Shown here one piece after another: positions 55,162-64,000 of a stretch of 64,000 bases of DNA. The DNA lies in assembly GCF_010093535.1 (NCBI RefSeq), contig NW_022985165.1, forward strand, positions 345,434-409,433. The letters run 5' to 3'. Position 1 is the first letter of the stretch, and each line of letters begins with the position of its first letter. A model generated the notes under the pieces. It was not told where the DNA came from and searched no databases. It was given only the letters and a program-made list of their open reading frames with translations. Origin of the DNA: Lindgomyces ingoldianus. Taxonomy: Eukaryota > Ascomycota > Dothideomycetes > Pleosporales > Lindgomycetaceae. The position numbers and the translations under genes were made by a program.

Positions 55162-56685
55162 TTACAACTTCTGCGGCATCTCCACCCCATCAATTTCCAC
55201 TGGTTCTCCGTCATTCGTGGATGCTGGCACTCCAGTTGGGAGGGGTCTGTATCTACATCAGTAAGGGTCACTTTCTTAGGTATCGGGGGAATGTGGTTAA
55301 CTTACCCATTGCGCGCAGCAGCCCACTGCCTCCCATACGGACCTAAAGGAACTTCCTTTGCCCAATTCACTCTCGCTCCACCCCTCCCCATTCGCTTATC
55401 CTGCTCTACTGTCTGCAACCCCTCGTCTTCATACAACCTTGTAAAATGGCCCGTAGGACTGACATCAAACACGCCCCCAACACTCCTATGACTCACAGAC
55501 CTCTCCAAACTATTTCCTGCATTCCTTGAAGAATTCAGTCTTAGAATACCATCCTCATCTCGCTCCCCGGCGCCATGTCCATCTTGGACGCCCGGAGAAA
55601 CAGCAAAATATGCTGGCGGCAATGCCGAGAGTGGGTGCTTGCCGTATTGGTGTTGGAACATCAAACTCGGGCTTAGAGGACTGCGGGGTCTTCTCGTGCT
55701 ACTCTCGCGTCTCATCTCCTCTTTTAATGTCCGGCTTCGTCCTATGAAGAAGAAGAGGAGAGCGCCTAGGAGAATCACGCTAACAGCCGCAACGGTGATT
55801 CCAGCGATAGCGCCGGTTGACAGCGCGGATTTCTTGGGTAGTGCAGGAAGCGAGGTGCCGGTTGAGGAGTGAACAGTTGGGAGGGACAAAGAAGATGAGG
55901 TGGGTGAGGCTTCACTAGGGAACTGGTCGCCGGGGTTGAGCATGAAGGCCGAATTCTGGGCCAAGTCGCGTTGGTGAGATAAGGAGGTCGAGGAGTTCTG
56001 TGTTAAAATATCAGTACTTGATTTGAAGGAGCAAGGGCCGTATGATGCCCTATAGGGTAGCTTAGACTAAGAGATTACAGGATTTATAACGCCAACCATC
56101 CCAAATTGAATACAGGCGTTCGGCGCACTGCAGTAGAAGAATATCGGACTCGAGTCGTTGATCTGGATCCGCCATTTTGGAGGCTAGAATCCATTAGCAA
56201 TCCACATCTATCGTCTCGTCTCAACCCATCAATGTCAGGGAACTTACATCCGTCAACACCGAATCCACCGGATGAAACCCTGAAAAGAATCCCACTTTAG
56301 CTTTCCCAACCATTTCAAATGGTATACACGGGTATTCATATTCCGCGCGCACGACAGAATGATTTTGAGGGTAAAAGTCAAACTCGACGATCTGGTATTC
56401 GCCCACTTATCAGCAAAGTATTTAAGGGCTAGAAGGAAACTTGGAAAACAAAAATACAGTAGGGCAACTTACAGATCCAATTTCCGCTTGCGTAACATCC
56501 GGTCTGAACTTATGATCTCCATTCCCTACAGATATGGTATACGTCTTGGCCGGGGTCGAAGAAGTGCGGCTTGGACTTCCTAACTGCGAGGGTGAGGGCG
56601 AAATCGAAGAATTTGCTGCAAAAGAAACAGCAATCAGATAACAAACACCCAGCCATAGTGGGTATATCCTGAAAATGGCACACAT
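55162..56685 (-). CDS. Membrane-anchored cupredoxin-fold surface protein
   Basis: Five exons on the minus strand, 56473-56685, 56248-56391, 56079-56183, 55306-55997 and 55162-55252, 1245 nt, 414 residues. After a signal peptide (IYPLWLGVCYLIAVSFA) and a short Ser/Pro linker comes a cupredoxin domain: KTYTISVGNGDHKFRPDVTQ, IVEFDFYPQNHSVVRAEY, PCIPFEMVGKAKVGFFSGFH, WRIQINDSSPIFFYCSAPNA then CIQFGMVGVINP. A Ser/Thr-rich stalk, one transmembrane helix near residues 208-236 (AIAGITVAAVSVILLGALLF) and a cytosolic tail (KEEMRRESSTRRPRSPLSP) follow. The last intron has donor GTAAGT right after ARNG; if unspliced the protein would stop at once. This resembles fungal extracellular serine-rich proteins. 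Function is unknown; metal binding is doubtful because a usual ligand His is Ala. Confidence 0.85.
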
Positions 56686-57896
56686 CTTGCGGTGCTCTCC
56701 TTTCGTTAAACTTCTAGTCGTTTGGCGCCAGGAAAAGGATCAAACTAGGTTATATCTGAGACTTCGTAAAGGTAGTGTTAAGTCTGATGGCGGAAACCTC
56801 ATGTTCCGGGTACACAAAGTATTCAGGTCCCATCTTGCAGACCACCCCTTTCAATATAAGCTGCAATTGGCCACCACTGCGTCTGGCGCAAAGCTGCATA
56901 TGGCATTGGTTGAGAACACAGCCCCTCCCCAAAAGTCACGAATAAAGACGTTTCAGAAGTTGAAAGAATGTAGTCGCTTTTAGAGTAACTAGAAAGTGAA
57001 GAAGAATAAGGACGAGAACAAAGGGTGAACCTTGGCTGTCGGGCTTTCGCGTCTACTCAAGAAAGAAAATTGTGTAGAAACGAATATGCGGATTTTAACG
57101 TGGAGAATATACATACGTAATTTACAGGCGAAAGACGTTTGAATAACATTAGTTTGGGGTTTTGAAGATACCCAACAATTCAGCCCACAGCCCCGTACAT
57201 TCTCAGAATAGGAACAACGACATACCCTTGTTAGATCCACAACCAATCGCAATCCGCCCACACTATTGTCCAAGGCTGTAACGTTGGCATCACGCATGGT
57301 CCTCGTGTTCGCATGCATCACTCGAAGGTATTTCTGGAATGATCCTTTCTCATTCTGATACTGTGACGTTCATCCAATAACGTTAAAGAGGGTGATTTTA
57401 CTCTCGTGGTGTCATTACATCATTCGATATCGTGCGAGGGTAGTAGGGGGCATTTGAGATGTATCGTAGTGCAGCCAGCAACACGGGGTGAATGTTCAGC
57501 CGAAGATAGAGATGGGATCTCACAACAATTGGAAAACCTAAAAAATTACAACCCCCCAGGCTTTTATTTCGCTCTATGGAGGAAACTGGAAATCTCAGTA
57601 AAGAAAGCCATTCATTCCAGCGTACCCTGATTACCGTGACCATCTGAAAGCATTAATGCCATCACCGTGATCGTTCGGAAGGATTCCTAAATTTCTACGT
57701 CTTTCCGCAGTCTCGGACTACATTGATCTCTCTCGTCACCGAATATCCCTGAAACTCGCCCAGGTGGTAACCGATATTAGAAAATAAATGTTCCCGTCAT
57801 AATTAGCATTCGGGTTGCGATGTTAGAATCCTTAAACCGTTTGAGGTGGAGACACACGTGGTGCAGACATGTTGCCACGGTAGCGCTTTCCGCTAT
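56686..57896. other. Gap between the cupredoxin-like and PAS genes
   Basis: 1.2 kb containing the promoter of the cupredoxin-like gene (right of 56685) and the 3' UTR of the PAS gene. No conserved frame is seen. Confidence 0.5.
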
Positions 57897-59485
57897 TCAG
57901 CTTAGACCTGGGTCACCGAATGGGTCATTGCTGGAAGAACTGCATGTTCTCGACGCGTAACCAGAAGGAGCGGCGGAGAGTTTCGGTTGGGATTCGGGAG
58001 CCCAGATTGGGAAGCCTTCTGGTGGTTGGGACTCCCCAATTGGTTTTCCACGAGAATATTCTGCAAGGCTTCCATTAATTCCAGTGAGAGCCCATGCGAA
58101 AACCGCAACATCTCTGATGCTCCTCATGAATTCATTCTGGAACGCTGAAGTAGGGCCGACTTGCGCCATAGCTGGATGTTGAGCTCCAAGCGGAAACGGC
58201 GGCGGTCGTGGGAGAGGAGGCAGAAACATGGGTTCCGGAGCCCAAGGGGCTGCAAATATACCGTTATGATATGGAGTTTGTACAGTTGGCATGGCGGTTG
58301 GCACCATCGGGCGAGCGCGGCGTAGACATACAACAAGCCCATCAGAAGTACAAGACACAACAGCTTCAAGCTCGATTCGCTCATCGCGGGCTTCAGAATG
58401 AGGTGAGGCGGCTGGTAAAGAGGAAGTAGGTGAACGAGGCCCAGAATCCTGCCCCAAAATGCCAGTATGTGTTTCAGACAGATGAGTACTGTCTCTAGAG
58501 CTTGTGCGAGGGTTCGAGTGTGCTCCCTCACTATTGAAATCCATGCTGTTGGACGGATTTAGTCGACTATGACTAGAAGAGTCGCCATTAGACGTGAACC
58601 GCTCTCTAAGATCCACGCCACCTTCCGATTCGTCCTCTGATGAGGTAATATCAGTCATCATCTCGTCCTCGCTCTCAGACGCGTCAGCATCAAGCGGATC
58701 ATCCTGGCGAGGATCGCGGAAGAAGAAACGCATATAAGCGATGGAGTCGTTACCCTTTGCAGTCTCCAAGCAACGGACAGCATCCTCAAGACAGTTCTCT
58801 TGAATGCAGTAGTAGAAGCTGCGTCCTTTCATGGTTTCACCAGATATACCGATGATTTGCTCAATGCCGCTTGTTGCATACATGACGGTTAACGTGCGAG
58901 TGAATCGATTAAGGAAAAGTGCAGCACGAGGTTCATGCGTCTGCTCTTCAGGCCCGAGACTGAATTTGCTGGACAAATGTGATAGCATGTGATAACGGGG
59001 GTCCTTAGGCGATGAGGCAAACAACCGACGCACCAGTGGAGCTTCAACCGCTCGCTCTGATTGGCTGTGTCAGACGTGCAGAGAGGGATGGGGCACGGGT
59101 AACATACTCTGGCTGCTCATGCCACGACGATAGATCGAGGTACAGCACACCATAACGTCGTACACAATAGAAAAGCAGCACTCGCATCCTACCCAATCGC
59201 CCTGGCGGTTACGAATGCGGCAGTAGGAAAGGACCGCAGCCTTGTCGAGTCTAACGCCTCGACTATGGAGCTGTTTTGCAAGGGGAATCTCTTCAGGGTG
59301 GAAGAACTCCCAGCAAGATCTATTGACTACTTCGTCAGGCGTGTGACCGAGGATGTCAACAATCGAGTCGGAGGAGTAGAGAATGTGGGCATCCTCCGTG
59401 AGATCTGTCACACTAAGCATTGATTTGTGTTGAGCAAGGCAAGAACGGATAACTTACCGTGTATGGTAATGAAGGTGGTGTCCAT
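57897..59485 (-). CDS. Two-PAS-domain protein without a recognised output domain
   Basis: Three exons on the minus strand, 59458-59485, 59108-59404 and 57897-59056, 1485 nt, 494 residues. The first PAS domain starts almost at the N-terminus: MDTTFITIH joined to DLTEDAHILYSSDSIVDILG, then DEVVNRSCWEFFHPEEIPLA, YCRIRNRQGDWVGCECCFSI and CCTSIYRRG. A second PAS-like segment lies near residues 145-225 (NRFTRTLTVMYATSGIEQII, KGRSFYYCIQENCLEDAVRC). An acidic stretch (ASESEDEMMTDITSSEDESE) and a Pro/Ser-rich tail follow. No LOV cysteine motif (NCRFLQ), GATA finger, kinase or HLH is visible, so it is not a white-collar protein. It may be a partner or sensor in transcription. The acceptor at 59057 was chosen to give SSQ-KRAVEAPLVRRLF in frame. 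Confidence 0.82.
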
Positions 59486-61389
59486 TGTTGTAGACTCCTA
59501 TACTGGATGGTTGAGGGAGCTCTTCGAAGTCCGCTATGGTCCGCAATGTCGAATCTAATAATTCGCTCTGGGCCAGCGGTGAAGGGGTGAAGGGGTGAAG
59601 AGGAAACTCGAGGGTGTTCGACGCAGCTACAAATAGGCAGGAGTAGTGTTCTACAAGTAGGCGCAGGATGCACGAGTCGACTACACCGAAATGAGGTTGC
59701 GGAATACAGGGTAACACTTAGGGAAGCGACCACGGGCAACAGAGAGTTTGAGCTTTCGTCCACGCGATGCCGTCGATGCTTAATGATATGTGAAGAAGGT
59801 TAAGAAAAGGAGGACGCAACTGCGCTAGAGCGAGGCTGAGAGGATACGACCCGTGGGATCGAGGATGGATAAGGAAGTATATATGATGATCTGGAGGGGG
59901 TATAACCTACTCAGAACGGCTAGCTCAAGGTTAGCTCTCAGTTGACCTTGTCCTGGCTGTAGCGCCTCAACCGTGAGGGAGCAATCAGGAAAGCGTACAC
60001 CGATGTGGAGTCAAGGGTTGAAGCCGTTGACAGGGCTCGCGGAAGCAGAGGAAGAGGAGGCGAAGAAGAAAGCTGCAGACGGGACGAGCGCCACCACGGA
60101 TGTGAACAGGTTCAGGCCCTGGGCTGCAGCGAATGACGACAACCAATCGATAGCTGTGCCTGCGAGGGACAGCTCCTGCGCTCGGAGTGGGGACCGTGGG
60201 GAAGAAGAAGAGAAGCGTAGGGGTGAAAGTTTAAGATGTGCTGTGAAAGACTAGCTGCTGTGGACGATTGACGCCTGCCTCAGGTGGTGATCTTGGAAGG
60301 CGCGAGTACAACCTGAAAGCAGAGGGGGATGCAGTTGCGACCGGGCCAGTGTCAGGACATGGCTGTGTGCGCTCCGGCTGCAGTTCGTGGCATTACTAGA
60401 GGACAGAAACGGGGTCTTGTAGGGCAGAGGAGACGAGGAGGGAGAAATGACTGATGTGTGCCACGACGGCCTCAGACCTGCGTAAGAAGAGCTGTCGAGG
60501 AAGGTGTCAGTTTTGTCGTCCATTGGGGACAAGCCCAGGCCTAGGGCCACACGTGCGCAAAAGTCCTCGAGGATCTGAACCTTCTGCAGGGCGCTGCGCC
60601 GCTGTCTGCCGTCGATAATTGCCTTGGCTAGTGACTAGAAGTGACTAGAAAGTCCCTGTGATGTCTCTTCAGAACGGTTTCACGGAGGATATCAAAGGAT
60701 TGGAGCCCTGGTCTGAGCGATCTGTCGTTGCAGACCCGCGGGCCAACCACGTAGGCGTAGGCATCGCTTCCAGGCTCGTCATTCTTTCCCACCATGATTT
60801 GCCCCGTGCTCAAAGCGGAAACTTCCAAGGTTTGGACCGGAAAACCACATTGCGCACTTCGGAGGGCGTTCCGAATGAATCGGTCCACCGCAGCAGGCAC
60901 TGCGAGGAGGAGACAGACTTCAAGCCGTTATCTTCGCTATTCTCGCCCCTCTCAACCTCCATCCTTTCTGGTCTCACAGCTTCCCGGGACCCTCTCTAAT
61001 CGACGATCGTGACTGGTCTTGGTGCTCTCCTCGCCAAGAACAACCACTCCCCTCCACCCCTCCAACCTTACGACTCAATTGGACACAGCATCGCGTGAAG
61101 ACACGTTTGCTCGAGCTTGAGCAAGGGACATCCTGATAGACCTCATATTTGGCGTTGCCGCTGCGCCCAAGCTGTATTCTTTTTTCTGATGAACCAATTC
61201 TTCACGTATTCACAACAGCGGTCTGATCTTCCCACTAACACCCACTGCATTCCGGAAGCCCTCGCTCATTGGTACGCGTTCCGCGCAGTGCGCCAACACC
61301 CCGCCAATCCGCTTCACCTCAGCTCCTTCACCCTGCATTAATTGCGACTCCTTAGGCCGCCGTACCGAGGACATCCGGCCGACCTCAAC
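59486..61389. promoter_or_regulatory. 1.9-kb divergent region between the PAS gene and EED
   Basis: Both genes start at its edges and are transcribed outward. It contains several short open frames, for example 60628-60900 on the minus strand, with no recognisable family. It is long for a fungal promoter, which suggests long leaders or an unrecognised non-coding transcript. Confidence 0.45.
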
Positions 61390-63455
61390 ATGCAGCAAAC
61401 CCACAGCGAGCTGCCGTCGCTTCGAGCAACCATCAGGCTTGGGGTACGTTTCTCAAAAGTGGCTGCAGCAACCTATGCCCCTCACTAACTGTTTCCCTAT
61501 AGGGCAAAGACTCGAATACTCCTAGTAGGTGACCTTTTGAACCCCTCGACTCTGCTGTGCGCGGCTGATGGGTGGCTTCCAGCTCCCTGGTTTGATGTCA
61601 AGTTTTACCCGTACACACCACCAGGTGCGGACCCGGTCTTTGCCGTGACAGGAGGCTGCAATGTTCGTGATACCTTTTTGTCCTGCTCTAGGCTAGTCGC
61701 TGATTGGCCAGACCGTAATCTGTCGATGTGTCTTGCAGAAGGAGAACTCCATCGAGATCATCCGGTGGTTCAAAGACGATGACGAGGTTTGTTTGCCGCC
61801 TTTGCAGATGACGAATGGCACTGGCTAACTACTTCTGTGTGGCTGCTTCCAGGACGTCGCACTTAACAGCATTGAGTGGTCACGTGCAGCAAATGGAGAC
61901 CCACTCGTCTGCGTAACGGGAGTAAACCCCCTTATCAAGGTTCTGAATGTTAAGACAGGCGGACTGGTAACGGTGCAGTCAACCTCGCTGCCAATACTAT
62001 CGGGTCTTAGTTGACAGTGGTGCAGACGCTTGCAGGGCATGGCGATGTAAGTCCCGGAGCAGCACTGCCACGTCTTGTGTTCGGCAGGTTTACTGATGGA
62101 CTCAAAGAGCGTCAATGACCTTGCGACGTCTCCCGCAGACCCTAACATCATAGCATCAGCTTCCAAGGACAAAGCTATTCGAATATGGAGTCTAGATCCC
62201 GACCATAGGAAACAACCAACCGCAGCCATCTGCTTCGGCGAAGGCCACAAAGAAAATGTGTTGGCTTTGGTGTGTCCCTTCAACTTCTAGACATGCCTAG
62301 CTCCTAATTTCTCTTTAGGGATTTCACCGGAAAGGCCAGTACCTCCTCTCAGGTGGGATGGACACGACGTTGAATCTGGTACGCTGGTAATCCAAATCTC
62401 TTATAAATTTATACTATTTAGGATTGCAATTAGACTGACGAACACAGTGGATGATTCCCAAATTTCAGAAAGAAGATTTGGGAACCGACAATCCCTTGCT
62501 GATTCACTACCCTTATTTCTCTAGCACTGAATTACACGTTGATTATGTTGATTGGTAAGAACCTTTCCGCGCACATCCTCGGCCATTTGTAGCACTCAGG
62601 CTTGGGGCAAGCTAACCAGCTCGAAGTGTGAAATTCCACAACGATCTCATCCTCTCCCGCGCCTCCAAAGAAAACAAAATACTCCTCTGGCGCATCGACC
62701 ACTTCGACTCGAACAAACCGCCTCCAACCTCCGCCCCTATGCCTCCCCACCAAGTCAAGTTCATCGACAAGTTCGATAAATCTAATAGGAGCAACACGTT
62801 GGAACACGTTGCGTATTCCCACGCAACTAGCACGCGGTCTGCCTGGGGCGGCCGGTTCCAACGCCTGTTGCAATTTGATGAACCTTTTTCCGAGTTCTTC
62901 TATATTCGGTTTAATTTATTCAGCGAGTTAGGTAAACACCCAGTGCTTGCGGCGGGCAACGACAGGAGTCGAGTGTTTTTCTGGGACTTGCAGAGACTGG
63001 AAGAAGCTAGTGCGACAGGAGAGGACTCTAAACAGCCAGAGAAGAAGACAAAAAAAGATACAGTACTGAGTCGAGTTCGTGAAGGCAGTACCTATTCAAA
63101 TGCGTCTTCCGGGGCTGTATCCATCAGCTCTGCGCCCACTTCGACCACTATTTCTGCAGAGTCGACATCTACGAAATCTGCGGTGAAGTCGAAGCAGGTG
63201 AAGGAGAGGGAAAAGGAAAAGGAGAAGGAGAAGGGCGACCGCACGACTGGAATCGGTGATCCGTTCCGTTCAATACAAGCCCATAAGACCGTTATGGTAC
63301 CTAAGATTTCGTTCATGGTGCGCCAAGTAAGCTGGTCGCGAGCAGGCGACTGGTGTGTTGCTTGCGGAGATTATGGGATGATCTGCCTCTTCTCAAGATG
63401 GGAAACTGGAATCCCGGATCCAGAGGGTAAGACATTATCATTGTTCTCAAAGTAG
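61390..63455 (+). CDS. eed: EED, WD40 subunit of Polycomb repressive complex 2
   Basis: Ten exons: 61390-61443, 61503-61524, 61583-61662, 61739-61786, 61853-61972, 62026-62046, 62108-62269, 62319-62378, 62448-62554 and 62627-63455, 1503 nt, 500 residues. Joined blocks match EED: FDVKFYPYTPPGADPVFAVT, NSIEIIRWFKDDDEDVALNS, LIKVLNVKTGGLVTTLAGHG, NDLATSPADPNIIASASKDK, GFHRKGQYLLSGGMDTTLNL and YVDCVKFHNDLILSRASKEN. The last parallels the YVDCVRW block of animal EED and fixes the acceptor at 62626. A charged insertion of about 80 residues interrupts the propeller near 353-432. EED binds H3K27me3 and activates the E(z)/KMT6 methyltransferase. The 3' end is ambiguous: a good intron (GTAAGA at 63427, TAG at 63488) would shorten the C-terminus to end in PEG. 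Confidence 0.93.
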
Positions 63456-64000
63456 CGTGTAGCGTGCTACGCTAATAGAGCATTCTAGGCTGAGGTACAA
63501 TTATTTTTGGATGTTTCTAAAATGGGAAGGATGCCGAAGAAGTAGCACGTCTTCGCCGCTGCCGCCCAAGGAAAGGGGAAGTGCCATCATAAATCTTTTA
63601 GTCGGATTGGCTCAGTTGACAAAAAATACCTTTGCTGTTAAATAGGCTCTGACAGCTAGCTGCTTATAGTATGAGCACTTAAGTAGCAAGAGTAAGAGTG
63701 GTGTACAGTGTGCACAGCGTACAAGGTAGGTAAGGTGAGGGCAACATGTTTCTAGTTCTATTGCTCTTGTCTTTCCTCTGTACAGAGGAAAAGGGGGATA
63801 TCTAGATGTTCGCGCACAGAGGTTCGCGCACAAGCATCATGTGACATAGATACGTGATCCTGCTCGTGCGCGATCGCTCGTATCCAGGCCGCGACGCTGC
63901 TGCTGTGTACAGACACTGGCAACTTTTCTTTTTGTCTAAAGAGTTGCCTTCTGTACGCGTTACCTCCCTTCTGTCTGTGTAGGTCTATCTAATTACATTC
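63456..64000. other. Right flank, no gene seen
   Basis: 545 bp downstream of EED to the window edge. A short direct repeat GTTCGCGCACA occurs twice near 63809-63833. No conserved frame or RNA gene is seen. Confidence 0.45.

Noticed and set aside
59040..59067. CAG acceptor eight bases upstream in the PAS gene
   Set aside because: Out of phase with the preceding exon. The following CAG gives a continuous frame.

Overview
The window is nuclear DNA from a filamentous ascomycete (Pezizomycotina). Evidence for this: genes on both strands are split by many short introns (about 50-160 nt) with GTNNGT-type donors, CTAAC/CTGAC-like branch sites and YAG acceptors, and nearly every protein is recognisably of ascomycete type. 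An EED (Polycomb PRC2) orthologue argues against yeasts and against the Aspergillus/Penicillium group, which lack PRC2. A leotiomycete is my best guess, at low confidence, from overall protein flavour only. The window is mostly conserved housekeeping sequence, with three less conserved stretches at about 15.7-18.6, 22.5-26.7 and 50.5-55.2 kb.

Layout. 0-6.3 kb: a long 5' flank and the signalling mucin Msb2. 7.3-15.7 kb: COPI beta' (SEC27), then MSP1 and TIM21 head to head, then glutamate 5-kinase (PRO1). 15.7-18.6 kb: gene-poor DNA with an interrupted reading frame and a 14-bp tandem repeat. 18.6-22.5 kb: ATP23, Aurora kinase (IPL1) and TIP41, the last two sharing a divergent promoter. 24.3-26.7 kb: a helical N-terminal domain plus ankyrin-repeat protein of the fungal NLR-like type. 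27.1-32.3 kb: acyl-CoA-binding protein, TDP1 and delta-9 desaturase (OLE1). 35-37 kb: a UapA/UapC-type urate-xanthine permease. 39.5-45.6 kb: long-chain acyl-CoA synthetase, a lysine-methyltransferase-like protein and a secreted carboxylesterase. 47.5-50.5 kb: SET3. 50.5-55.2 kb: gene-poor DNA with a decayed gene. 55.2-63.5 kb: a membrane-anchored cupredoxin-like protein, a two-PAS-domain protein and EED.

Functional links. Three mitochondrial quality-control or import genes (MSP1, TIM21, ATP23) lie within 9 kb. Three fatty-acyl genes (ACB1, OLE1, FAA-type synthetase) lie within 15 kb. Two chromatin-silencing genes (SET3, EED) lie within 16 kb. These are neighbourhoods rather than operons. All exon models were derived by hand from splice signals and family conservation and have not been checked against transcripts. 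I found no tRNA, rRNA, CRISPR array or intact transposon. I did not find a convincing wholly new system; the helical-domain/ankyrin gene is the best candidate for undescribed biology.
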